Shown here piece after piece: positions 17,383 through 27,500 of a stretch of 64,000 nt of DNA. The number at the start of each line of letters is the position of its first letter. Position 1 is the first letter of the stretch. A program made the position numbers and the translations under genes. The notes below the pieces were generated by a model. That model saw only the letters and a list, made by a program, of their open reading frames with translations, ran no database searches and was not told the DNA's origin. The DNA is taken from contig NZ_JAAXGE010000006.1 in the NCBI RefSeq assembly GCF_014750685.1, positions 248,001-312,000 of the forward strand, given 5' to 3'. The stretch comes from Bacteroides sp. GM023 (GTDB lineage: Bacteria > Bacteroidota > Bacteroidia > Bacteroidales > Bacteroidaceae).

Positions 17383-19674
17383 TTATTTTTGGTCGCGGGA
17401 GAAAGAATACGGATAATCGGATTCATTGACACCTCTCCTTTCATTGGGCTGGCTGTCCATATCAAATACCAGTCGTCCGCCTTTCAATAATTCAAAATGA
17501 TTCAGATAATTCTTTGTATAGTTCTTGCCATTATAATTCAATGAACGGATATAGCGGTTATCATCGCTGTTTTTAGGAGCGGAGATTTCCAGCTTCTTGC
17601 CATTCTCCAGTGTGATGGTCGCTTTCCTGAAGTAAGGGGCACCCACCACATATTCGTTGCTGCCCGGACATACAGGATAGAAGCCCAGTGCGGTAAACAC
17701 ATACCAGGCGGAAGTCTGTCCGTTATCTTCATCACCGCAATAACCATCCGGTGTGGCAAAGTACAGGCGGGTCATCACTTCGCGCAGCCAGTATTGTGCT
17801 TTCCAGGGTTCGCCGGCGTAATTATACAGATAAATCATGTGCTGGATAGGCTGGTTACCATGCGCATAGTTGCCCATATTGGCTATTTCCATCTCACGGA
17901 TTTCATGGATCACCCCACCATAGTAGCTGTCGTCAAATACAGGCGGAAGACTAAACACGGAATCGAGCATACTGACAAACATTTTTCTGCCGCCCATCAG
18001 GTCAACCAATCCCTGCACGTCATGGAATACCGACCAGGTATAATGCCAGCTGTTCCCTTCGGTAAAGGCGTCTCCCCATTTAAATGGATTGAAGGGTGCC
18101 TGGAAAGTACCGTCGGCATTCTTGCCGCGCATCAACTTCGTTTCCGGGTCAAACAGATTCCGGTAGTTCTGACTTCTCTTCTTATAAAGTTCCAGCTCTT
18201 CTGCCGGACGTCCAAGTTTTTCACCCATACGGTAGATGCACCAGTCGTCATAAGCATATTCCAGTGTACGTGCCGCATTCTCATTGATTTTCACATCATA
18301 AGGCACATATCCAAGTTTATTATAATATTCGTATCCGCGACGACCGGTAGTAGAAACTCTCGGATGTACGCTATTGGCACCTACCAGCAGGCCTTCATAC
18401 ATCGCCATCGCATCCGCCTTAGTGACATTCTTCATAAAAGCATCTGCCACCACCGAGGCTGAGTTATTGCCGACCATGCATCCTCTGTGTCCCGGACTAG
18501 CCCATTCGGGGAAGAAACCACTCTCTTGATATGTATTCAGCAAGCCCTCTTGCATCTTCTCACCCATAGAAGGATATACAAGATTGACAAATGGGAAAAG
18601 ACAACGGAACGTATCCCAAAATCCAGTATCAGTAAACATGTATCCCGGACGAACTTCGCCATTGTAAGGACTATAATGGACTGTTTCACCTTTGGCGTTT
18701 ACCTCATAGAACATACGGGGGAAAAGTACGGAACGATATAGGCAGGAATAGAATGTGCGCATACGGTTTTCGTCGCTGTCTTCTATTTTGATGCGCCCGA
18801 GTACATCATTCCAGGACTTGCGTCCGGCTTCTTTAGTTTGTTCAAATGTCTTTTTACCAATTTCCTTCAGGTTCAGTTCAGCCTGTTCGGGACTGATAAA
18901 GGAAGAAGCAACTCTGGCATGTACCTGTTCGCCTTTCTTCGTCGCAAAACCGATAGCCGCCCCTACATGATTGGATTGTAATTCCAAATGTTTCTCTACT
19001 AGGTGATAGTCAGCCCATACTTTATTGAACGTGAAAGACTTGTCGAACTCTATCACGAAATAGTTTCTGAAATTCTGAGGAACGCCACCACTGTTGCGGG
19101 TCGTATATCCGACTATCTTATTTTCTTCGGGAATCACCTTCACATACGAGCCTCGGTCGAAAGCATCTATCACAACATAGGCATCCTTTGTTTCGGGGAA
19201 AGTAAAACGGAAATAAGCACAACGTTCCGTAGGGGTGATTTCCGTTGTCATGTTATATTCTGACAGGTAAACACTGTAATAATAAGGGGTTGCCTTTTCT
19301 GACTTATGAGAAAACCAGCTGGCACGTTGTTCTTGGTCTATCTTCAATTTACCGGTTACTGGCATAATTGAAAACTGTCCGTAATCGTTAATCCATGGAC
19401 TGGGCTGGTGGGTTTGCTTGAAACCACGGATTTTATCCGAAGCATAAGTGTATGCCCAACCATCTCCCATTTTTCCAGTCTGTGGCATCCAAAAGTTCAT
19501 GCCCCATGGCAATGCGATGGCAGGATAGGTATTCCCGTTCGATAATGATATTTTGGAATCTGTGCCCATCAAGGGATTGACGTAGTCAACAGGCTGCTTC
19601 TGTGTCTGTGCAAAGAGAAAAGAGGTTCCCAGCAATAAGGCAGTTCCAAGGGATAATAGTTTCTGTTTATTCAT
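17383..19674 (-). CDS. GH92 family enzyme with Glu-to-Gln change at the catalytic acid (PUL gene 5)
   Basis: A 763-residue secreted GH92 protein (signal to about residue 22, LLGTSFLFAQ). The overall GH92 fold motifs are kept (DYVNPLMGTDS, EYAYDDW, GQTSAWYVFTALGFYPVCPG). However, the acid motif reads HGNQPIQH, with Gln608 where the other two GH92 proteins here have Glu, and the base motif reads GDEDNGQ rather than GNDDCGQ. In GH92, loss of the acid is tolerated when the leaving group is a phosphate, so a mannose-1-phosphate-6-mannose uncapping role is plausible. Otherwise it is a weakened mannosidase. It is the first GH92 gene after the lipoprotein genes, separated by a stem-loop. Confidence 0.9.
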   Translation of the reverse strand: MNKQKLLSLGTALLLGTSFLFAQTQKQPVDYVNPLMGTDSKISLSNGNTYPAIALPWGMNFWMPQTGKMGDGWAYTYASDKIRGFKQTHQPSPWINDYGQFSIMPVTGKLKIDQEQRASWFSHKSEKATPYYYSVYLSEYNMTTEITPTERCAYFRFTFPETKDAYVVIDAFDRGSYVKVIPEENKIVGYTTRNSGGVPQNFRNYFVIEFDKSFTFNKVWADYHLVEKHLELQSNHVGAAIGFATKKGEQVHARVASSFISPEQAELNLKEIGKKTFEQTKEAGRKSWNDVLGRIKIEDSDENRMRTFYSCLYRSVLFPRMFYEVNAKGETVHYSPYNGEVRPGYMFTDTGFWDTFRCLFPFVNLVYPSMGEKMQEGLLNTYQESGFFPEWASPGHRGCMVGNNSASVVADAFMKNVTKADAMAMYEGLLVGANSVHPRVSTTGRRGYEYYNKLGYVPYDVKINENAARTLEYAYDDWCIYRMGEKLGRPAEELELYKKRSQNYRNLFDPETKLMRGKNADGTFQAPFNPFKWGDAFTEGNSWHYTWSVFHDVQGLVDLMGGRKMFVSMLDSVFSLPPVFDDSYYGGVIHEIREMEIANMGNYAHGNQPIQHMIYLYNYAGEPWKAQYWLREVMTRLYFATPDGYCGDEDNGQTSAWYVFTALGFYPVCPGSNEYVVGAPYFRKATITLENGKKLEISAPKNSDDNRYIRSLNYNGKNYTKNYLNHFELLKGGRLVFDMDSQPNERRGVNESDYPYSFSRDQK

Positions 19675-19694
19675 GGCTTAAAAGTTAAAATTAT

Positions 19695-19733
19695 AAAGCA
19701 AGAAAGAGATTCTTCCGTTCTCTTTCCTGCTTT
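19695..19733 (-). promoter_or_regulatory. Intercistronic stem-loop inside the PUL operon
   Basis: A 15-bp stem (19695-19709 with 19719-19733, one mismatch) with a 9-nt loop fills the 76-bp gap between the lipoprotein gene and the first GH92 gene. On the minus strand it is followed by an AT-rich stretch. It may act as a partial terminator or an mRNA-stabilising hairpin that sets different levels for the surface module and the enzyme module. Confidence 0.65.
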
Positions 19734-19750
19734 ACTCAATCAAGAATTAA

Positions 19751-20989
19751 TTATTGTTTCATTCTGAACCATTGTTCACCTGTAGCACTGAGAACATACA
19801 CCATTTTGTTGTCATCATCATAAGTCCAATAGAGGCCTTCATTTGAGCTACAGAACGACAAAAATTTCTCATAATCCCGTTCTACAATAGCATAGTCAGC
19901 CGGATTGTTGTTCCATCCGAGCAGGTCATAGATTTCTCCCCACTGAATGAAGATACGACCGGTCTCATCATTTGCCGTCACAGAGGGTTTGATACCAATA
20001 TATGAACCCATGCCGTTCCATGGACATGCTACCAGGTTTCTCGGAGTACGATCATCAAATTCCACACCGGCATGAAAGACTCCTTTGAAATCTCCATGGA
20101 TTTCATTCTGATCGACAACATGCGTTTTCCAACTGCCAGCAGTATACCATGCTACAATATCAGATGCCTTCCGGGTATCACATACCACACTGGCGTTGTT
20201 TGTTCTGATTTCACCACTCAGGTAGTTGTAATAGAACTTATTTAAAGTTATTCCGTCTATCGTCACATTATTACTGAATGTCAACACAGCATCCTCATCG
20301 CCAGTAGTATCAATTGTCATCGGATATTCCATATGTTTCACCACACCGCCGACAATGGCAGATACTTTCACGTTCCAATGATCTTCCTCATCACAAACAA
20401 TCAGATAATGCGCCATGAAAGCGGATGATTCTTTGCGGAACACACCATTGTTCAACTCACTTTTGAGTAAGTCCAAAGCTTGTTCTTTCCGATAGGCAAT
20501 GATAGCCAGTCGTTTATTTTCTTTGGCCTGTTGTAGCTCTGCGGTAGTAACGGGAAGTAGAATCATCGTTTTTCCATACGTCTTCCCCGTTGCAGTAATC
20601 TTCGAATCCGAATAATCTGTAATGACAAAGGTGTTTTCCTGATTCTGTTTCAGATATTTCATCATACCTTCATTAGACATCTTCAGCAGCACGACTTTCT
20701 CTCCATTGAAATCAAAATAATAATCAGCTTCCGTTGCAGACTCCAATATACTCTCATCCGAGTCGGAAGCTACAGCTCCATCCTTAGTAAACTGAAAGTA
20801 AAAAGTAGTATTCTCGTAAGTCATTTTCCAACCGTCAGCCGAGCATAGCAATTCTTTCACTTCCGAAGGGCGCAATCGTTCCTCATTCATCATCCCTTCA
20901 TTCTCCCAGTCTTTCCAAACATCCGTCATGCCACAGCCGGTTAAAGCTACCATACACAACGACATTAGTATATAAGTTAAGTTTTTCAT
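19751..20989 (-). CDS. PUL lipoprotein, DUF4302-like
   Basis: A 412-residue lipoprotein (signal ending LTGC, Cys19) in a SusCD-type operon. The block ELLCSADGWKMTYENTTFYF followed by a short Asp-rich beta segment resembles the DUF4302 type often found beside susCD. The rest is predicted beta-rich with many Trp/Tyr residues, suggesting a surface glycan- or glycopeptide-binding role. No catalytic motif is seen. It lies 41 bp after the calpain-like gene. Family assignment is from pattern memory only. Confidence 0.6.
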   Translation of the reverse strand: MKNLTYILMSLCMVALTGCGMTDVWKDWENEGMMNEERLRPSEVKELLCSADGWKMTYENTTFYFQFTKDGAVASDSDESILESATEADYYFDFNGEKVVLLKMSNEGMMKYLKQNQENTFVITDYSDSKITATGKTYGKTMILLPVTTAELQQAKENKRLAIIAYRKEQALDLLKSELNNGVFRKESSAFMAHYLIVCDEEDHWNVKVSAIVGGVVKHMEYPMTIDTTGDEDAVLTFSNNVTIDGITLNKFYYNYLSGEIRTNNASVVCDTRKASDIVAWYTAGSWKTHVVDQNEIHGDFKGVFHAGVEFDDRTPRNLVACPWNGMGSYIGIKPSVTANDETGRIFIQWGEIYDLLGWNNNPADYAIVERDYEKFLSFCSSNEGLYWTYDDDNKMVYVLSATGEQWFRMKQ

Positions 20990-21030
20990 ACTTTCATCTT
21001 TCTTTTTTAATATACAATGCGATTACTTTC

Positions 21031-22515
21031 TCAATACACAGGAGGGATATATGGTTGCAATGAACTCATACCTGATTCGGAGGCTATTCCCGGTTCGATA
21101 ATACGAAGGTCGATTGTCGGTGGTATAACGCCATCGTTAGGTATATTCAGTACCCCATCTTCCTTTCTACCCTCACTGTTGTTTCCCCATGGATTACGCA
21201 TTGAGAACAAAGCCGAAGCATCCGTAGAGTACATCATAGTAAAGGCATGCCCCGTCACCGTTGCCAAGGTGCCTACCGGCAGATCGTTTATATTAAATCC
21301 ACCTACCACGATTTTACCTCGATTCATAGAGACTTCCACTGCGCGTGTCATTTCTTTAGCGGTCAGTTTGCCTGGTGAGAAAGCAAAGCTCTCACCATTA
21401 CCGGTGAAAAGAGGAGCCACATGCTCACTGCCAATTCCACCGATGTCCGGGTTCACCTTATAAATGTAGTTCCATTTCATTATTGCCTTTTCGAGGATAG
21501 TAGCCCAGGTAATCTGATTGTTCTTACCCGTTACGGCTCCAATGTTTCCATTATTATCGGCAAGTAACTTAGAAGAGACAGTGACTTTCACCTCTTTTCC
21601 CTGCGGGTCGAACATAGACACCGTGTAAGTCTGGTTATTATTATCCTTAATGAGTGACTTCACGAAATCAGGATATATATAAGCCATAGAAGCAAATACA
21701 GCCAATGCGGAACAGTCACCGATACCATGTTGATTGACATCTGCTGGCAATGGCGTCCCGTAAGGATAAAGATTCTCTACCGTGAAGTTTGTCCACTTCA
21801 GTCCGGCTGCAGAACTCAGAGTATTCGGTTCATTCGTAGCGTCCTTGAGCCATTCCTTATCATCATCGGTCGTGATATGTTTGTTCGCATAATGGTTTCC
21901 CATCGGTGTGGTTGCATCAAATGTACTTCCACTCGACAAATCCATTAAATCATCAATATTGTCATATACAATACCTTTCAGCACCCATTCTGCTATTTGG
22001 GTAGAAGTTCCCCCACCATTGGCTTCTACTGACAAGCGGTAGTAGCGGTAAGTGCCGCTATTTTCAAATTCATATTCCTTTGTTTGCTGCCTTTCCGCAA
22101 AAGTCTGGTTCACCTGTTTATCCAACTGAACCCATTTTTTATTGTCTTCTGAAGCATATAGTGTCCAAGACTTCGGATCTTTCTCCTGAGTATCCGAACC
22201 TGATGTCAGAGAGTAATAATTGACAGCAAGGCTTTTGTTTCCATTCCAAGTTAGATAGAACTGACTGTGATACGTTATATAACTTGTACTTTTGTCATTA
22301 TCCACCAACTTACATACATCGGCGCCTACCGGAGAATCCTTATATTGTGAAAGTACCACTCCGGAAGAAGGCATATTTTGATTGCCTTCCTCAAGTACCC
22401 AATAGGGAAAAGTATCCGGACCTGTCTCATCATCATCCGAACAGCCGGAAAACAATCCGAGTGGAAGTATCAAGGCAGAATAAACTGCTATTTTCTTTAT
22501 ATCTATAGATTTCAT
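21031..22515 (-). CDS. Surface lipoprotein with F5/8C-like domain and calpain-type cysteine protease
   Basis: A 494-residue lipoprotein (signal ending FSGC, Cys25). The Cys is followed by SDDDE, an acidic patch typical of Bacteroidetes surface-lipoprotein export signals. Residues ~40-175 resemble a discoidin/F5-8C domain (LVDNDKSTSY, SWTLYASEDNKKWVQL). Residues ~240-475 resemble a calpain (C2) protease core, with Cys268 in GIGDCSALAVF, His423 in TGHAFTMM and Asn441 in RNPWGNN, in the classical order. It probably cleaves the protein part of glycoproteins at the cell surface. The gene lies between susD and the DUF4302-like gene. Confidence 0.82.
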   Translation of the reverse strand: MKSIDIKKIAVYSALILPLGLFSGCSDDDETGPDTFPYWVLEEGNQNMPSSGVVLSQYKDSPVGADVCKLVDNDKSTSYITYHSQFYLTWNGNKSLAVNYYSLTSGSDTQEKDPKSWTLYASEDNKKWVQLDKQVNQTFAERQQTKEYEFENSGTYRYYRLSVEANGGGTSTQIAEWVLKGIVYDNIDDLMDLSSGSTFDATTPMGNHYANKHITTDDDKEWLKDATNEPNTLSSAAGLKWTNFTVENLYPYGTPLPADVNQHGIGDCSALAVFASMAYIYPDFVKSLIKDNNNQTYTVSMFDPQGKEVKVTVSSKLLADNNGNIGAVTGKNNQITWATILEKAIMKWNYIYKVNPDIGGIGSEHVAPLFTGNGESFAFSPGKLTAKEMTRAVEVSMNRGKIVVGGFNINDLPVGTLATVTGHAFTMMYSTDASALFSMRNPWGNNSEGRKEDGVLNIPNDGVIPPTIDLRIIEPGIASESGMSSLQPYIPPVY

Positions 22516-22551
22516 TATTCTTTCTATTTAAGAGTTAATCAAAACAGGATA

Positions 22552-24513
22552 TCATTTTTCCGGTTCGGCAGCCGCCCAACCATAATTCTGTACCATCTTC
22601 GGATTACGACGGATTTCATTATCCGGAATCGGGAAAAGATAATGACGTTTAGCAAATACCCGGGTTCCAGTCACCACTTTTTCAAAGAACTGGGGTGGGT
22701 CGGCTTTCGCATTCATTCCGTGGATTTCACCACCTTCACCACCTTTATGGTAAGCCGGATAAATCCAGTCGTCACCTACTGCCATATCTGCCACTTTCCA
22801 ACGACGAACATCGAAATAACGGTTCCATTCGTAAGACAATTCAATCAGACGTTCACGGCGGATACGTTTATCCACATCATTACGGTTTTCCGGATAAGTA
22901 ATATAATTCAGTCCGTTAACATCTTTACCACCTGCGTTGCCATATCCCGGCACACCGGCACGGGCACGCACTTCATTTATCATTTTCATCGCTTCTCCAT
23001 ACTGTCCGCAAGCACTCAATGTTTCAGCATATCCCAAATACATATCAGCCAGACGAAGCAAATTAGCACAATGTTTTCCTGCATTCCTATCCATAGGAGC
23101 CATCTTACGTACACCGTATCCTTCCAGCGGGGAGTCATGGCCGGCTTTGTTATAACCCGAATTTCCATTTACATTCAATTCTGTCGTAATCTTACCGGCA
23201 TTGGTAGCAGCATTTATCCAAGTAGAACCATTGAACGTGACACAAACATAGAAACGAGCTTCGCGATTAGCCCACTGTTTCAAAGTTTTGTTAGAATTGT
23301 TCAGGAAATAGTTAGTACTGCTATTCTGTGGATTATTGTAATCACTTCCACCGAAGAATTCGGAAGTAGGTATCCCTGTATATTCTTTGTAATCAGTGTC
23401 ATCTACAGTACGAAGTCCTTTATCTGTATAGAACAAGTCCACCATTTCCTGAGTTGTTCCGAATCCCAAACCACCCCTTACTGAACTATCATCCAATTGT
23501 CCGTGATAAGGAGTCAGCTCATAGGTATGATCACCGTGATCGGCTAGGCGAATAAAAATCTGTTCATCATTGCTCGCATAGTTCACTCCCGAAGTCACCT
23601 GACGGTAAGACTCATAGAAATCCACTTCACCGTTGTTCATTACTTTATGTAAACTGTAAGAACTTGGAACAAACGTATTGAAGAATTCTTCGTAAGCCTT
23701 GCGGGCATTGTCCCATTTCTCCTGTTCTTTCGACGTATCCTGCGGGAAAAGCTGTTTTCCATCTGTATTCACAATTTCAGCATAGTCTTTATTGCAGTTG
23801 AACAACGGACTGGCTGCGTAAAGCAGAAGCTTTGCCCTGAATGCCTTACATGCTCCCCGGTCAAAACGGCCAAGGTTTGTGCCGTCATACTTCACCGGAA
23901 GGTCTGCCGCTGCCTTGTCGAACTCATTAGCAATATAGTCCACACATTCATCTACTGAATTACGTTCTTTCAGCAATTCGTCCAACGGAGTATCCAGTTC
24001 CAGTGCATCTTCGCCAAGAATTACAACCGGCCCGTAAGAACGGAATAACAAGAAATAATAATAAGCTCTCAAAGCTCTGGCTTGCGCTTTCCACACTAAA
24101 CGGTCGGTAGCGGTAGCTTCCGCACATCGGTCTACATTGGCAATAAACGTACTGGCCTTGGAAATGCCTCTGTAATATTGGATATACCAATAATTTATCC
24201 AACTGGAAGAAGCATACACAGTACCTGCCCCCCACTCGTTACTAATATGCCATGACCACGTAACATCCGTTTCTAGCGAACCTGCACTCCATATGCCGCC
24301 CATGTTGTTGCCATTGTTCGGCCAGCGTTCACGTGTCTCGTCAGGAACATAGCTATATACATTGTTCAAATACTGTTCAGTCTTCTGTTTATTGACAAAA
24401 GTTCCATCCAAGTCATATTGTTCCCCGGGAATGGAGTCGAAAAAGTCGTTGCATGAACAGAGCCCGCCTATCATCGACAGTGCCAAAGCTCCTATTTTAA
24501 ATATATTTTTCAT
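22552..24513 (-). CDS. SusD/RagB-family nutrient-binding outer-membrane lipoprotein
   Basis: A 653-residue SusD homologue with a lipoprotein signal (LCSC, Cys21). It has the usual alpha-helical TPR-like scaffold (KAQARALRAYYYFLLFRSYG; LLRLADMYLGYAE) and the C-terminal pattern YLFPIPDNEIRRNPKMVQNYG. It caps the SusC transporter encoded 18 bp upstream and captures glycan at the surface. At 653 residues it is longer than typical (~550), and the extra length probably contributes to the binding face. Confidence 0.95.
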   Translation of the reverse strand: MKNIFKIGALALSMIGGLCSCNDFFDSIPGEQYDLDGTFVNKQKTEQYLNNVYSYVPDETRERWPNNGNNMGGIWSAGSLETDVTWSWHISNEWGAGTVYASSSWINYWYIQYYRGISKASTFIANVDRCAEATATDRLVWKAQARALRAYYYFLLFRSYGPVVILGEDALELDTPLDELLKERNSVDECVDYIANEFDKAAADLPVKYDGTNLGRFDRGACKAFRAKLLLYAASPLFNCNKDYAEIVNTDGKQLFPQDTSKEQEKWDNARKAYEEFFNTFVPSSYSLHKVMNNGEVDFYESYRQVTSGVNYASNDEQIFIRLADHGDHTYELTPYHGQLDDSSVRGGLGFGTTQEMVDLFYTDKGLRTVDDTDYKEYTGIPTSEFFGGSDYNNPQNSSTNYFLNNSNKTLKQWANREARFYVCVTFNGSTWINAATNAGKITTELNVNGNSGYNKAGHDSPLEGYGVRKMAPMDRNAGKHCANLLRLADMYLGYAETLSACGQYGEAMKMINEVRARAGVPGYGNAGGKDVNGLNYITYPENRNDVDKRIRRERLIELSYEWNRYFDVRRWKVADMAVGDDWIYPAYHKGGEGGEIHGMNAKADPPQFFEKVVTGTRVFAKRHYLFPIPDNEIRRNPKMVQNYGWAAAEPEK

Positions 24514-24531
24514 CTGATGTCTGGTTATAAA

Positions 24532-27500
24532 TTAAAAGCTAACATTCACTCCTACGGAATAAGTACGGGAGTTAGGGTATTTCGCACCATTATTCGTATT
24601 CAACTCAGGATCCCAAAGTTTGAATTTGGAGAATGTGAGAAGGTTGGTACCCATCACATATACACGTGCACTCTTCAGGAATGTTTTACTAATCAACTGT
24701 TTAGGGAAGTTATAAGATATCGTCAACTGTTTCAGACGTAAGAAACTCATATCTTTCTGCCACCAGGTACTTGTCTTCGTATTGTTTGTATTGGCTGAAG
24801 AACCGTAGTGTAGACGCGGATAGAAAACATTCTCGTTTGTAGGATCGTCAGCAGACCAACGGTCATCGATATTACTATATAAGTTAGAGATACCGGAAGC
24901 ATCGGAGAATGGCATGATAGCGTCTCCACTCAAACAGCGGTCAGCCTTCGCCGTACCTGAGAAAATAGCACCGATAGAGAAATTACCAACCTGTAAGTCA
25001 GCACCGAAACCGTAGTAAATCTTAGGAACGTCTCCCTGACCAATCAGACATTTATCATAATCATCAACCACACCGTCACCATTCAAGTCTTTGTATTTAA
25101 TATCACCCACTTGTGAAACCTGCCCTGGATAGTCTTCACCAAACTGTTTCGCATGGTCTATAATTTCATTCTCACTTGTGAAAAGTCCTTCGGCAACCCA
25201 TCCCCAACGACCATTTACATTGGTTCCTCTTTTTTCCAACCAAGGATAGGCAACAGTTGGATCATCATTTTCGATAATCTTATCTTCGTTCCATGCAAAG
25301 TTACCACGAACCGTAAGGAAGGTTTTCTTTCCTAACTGCTGGGTATATTCCAAAGTAGCTTCAATACCTTTATTATCTACTACACCCAAGTTACCATAAG
25401 GCATTTCAATGAATCCTGCATAATCGGGAATAGTAGCACGGCTCAAGAAGATGTCCTTACGATGTTCCTTGAACAAGTCAACAGTGACAGAAAGGTTATC
25501 TTTCAAGAATTTCAGGTCGATACCCAAGTCCTGTTTTCTTGAAACAGACCATCCTACATTAGCACCATATTTGGCAAATCCCCAACCGGAAGTTGAATTA
25601 TTCTCCGTACCAAAACGGTAACCATCCTGACTGGACATCTGATCCAAATACATGAAACGACGACCGGTCACCGCATCCGTACCTACCAAACCATCTGTGT
25701 AGCGTACTTTGAAGTAAGATACATATTTCTGCACCGGTTTCCAGAATTCTTCATTAGATACAGCCCATCCCACACCGATAGCTGGGAATACACCAAAACG
25801 TTTCCCGGGGCTGAAGTTCTCGGAACCATTATATCCCAAGTTGCCTTCGAGGAAGTAACGGTCATTCCATGAATAAGTAAGACGTGCTGCAAGTCCCTGT
25901 TGTTTATAAGGAAGTGAGTTTACAATTCTATCAGTAGCCGATTTGTCTCTTTCTTTTTGATTATCTTCCGTATAGCGACGTATTTTCTGATTATAAAGCA
26001 CCAAACCACCCACACGATGTAATCCGAAAGCGCGTTCGTAATTCAATGAAGCTTCAAAGTAAGTGCTTCTTTCATTCACAGATTCAGTCTTATAAGAAAG
26101 TTCTTTGCTTCCTTGATACGTACGGCTCAGGCGGTAGGCACCGTTTTCATCAAATACATCGTCGTTCCATAGTCCGGACACGGCATCTTTCGTACCTGAA
26201 TAGTAGTATGTGTCTTCACGTTTTTCGTAGTATAAGTTACGTTCATTCGTCACGTCAAAAGCAAGCATTGCCGATGCAGTCAGCCCTTTGCTCCATTTCC
26301 AGAAGCCCAGGTCTTGTGTCACACGGATATTTGAATTTAACTGGTTATTTGATTCGTTGGTATATCCGCGGCGTGTCAAGTCTGCGTACGGGTTACGGAA
26401 GTCTCCATTAGATGAAATACCCGGAATAGAACCATCTTCCATCATTAACGGCATATAAACCGGATTGATACTCATGGCTGCCTTGAACAAATCTTCAGAT
26501 TTCTGCTGCGGGTAGTTACCCATCGACAAGTAACCTGAAAAGCCCAAGTCGATAGTTGTCGTTTCAGTCGGCTTTAAGTTCAGGTTGGCTGTATAGTTAT
26601 AACGGTCATAGCGCATATTGGCATCATAATTTTCCATACGTGCCGTACGGGTCAAACCTCTTTCGTTGTAATAACTCAATGATACATAGTAAGTAGCATT
26701 GGGCACACCACCACGCACACTCATGTTTACACGGCGATTGTGTCCTAAATCATTAAACAACTCATCCATCCAGTTAATAGCCGGATAAAGATATGGATTA
26801 TACATTCTTGAATTGTCATTCGGCAACAAGCCGTTTGCTTTCTTCGTTGCTGCCATATACTGATTGGTATACAGTAGTTTATTGTTTGTGTTCAGATTAG
26901 CCTCATTGGCAGCATCCATATAGGTATAAGCATCTGCCAGTTCGGGACGTTTGGTTAGCGTTACGAATCCTTCATAATAGTCAGCCGTAAATTGCGGTTT
27001 TCCTACTTTACCCGGTTTGGTTTTGATAATGATTACACCATTCGCACCACGTACACCATAAACGGCAGTGGCAGAGGCATCCTTCAGAATAGTAAATGAT
27101 TCAATATCTTCAGGATCTATATTATTAAAGCCACGTTCTACTCCGTCCACCAATACCAAAGGCTTGGAGTTCTGTCCTGTGAAAGTGGAAATACCACGAA
27201 TCCATATATCCGAATCATCATGTCCCGGTTCACCTGTACGCTGAACGGCTACCACACCTGCCAGACGACCTGCTATAACAGACGACAAATTTGCAGTCGG
27301 CATCTTGATTTCATCCATCTTCATTGAGGATTGTGCCCCGACTACCGATACTTTACGTTGGTGTCCGTATGCAACGACCACCACTTCATCCAGTGCCGAA
27401 ACATCCTCTGCAAGGATAATATCGACTACTTTCTGTTTTCCAACTTTTACTTCTTGTGATTTATATCCTATATAAGAAACAATAAGAACCGGATTACTAC

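Noticed and set aside
22378..23484. Plus-strand frame of 368 codons opposite susD
   Set aside because: Antisense shadow of susD with no domain pattern.
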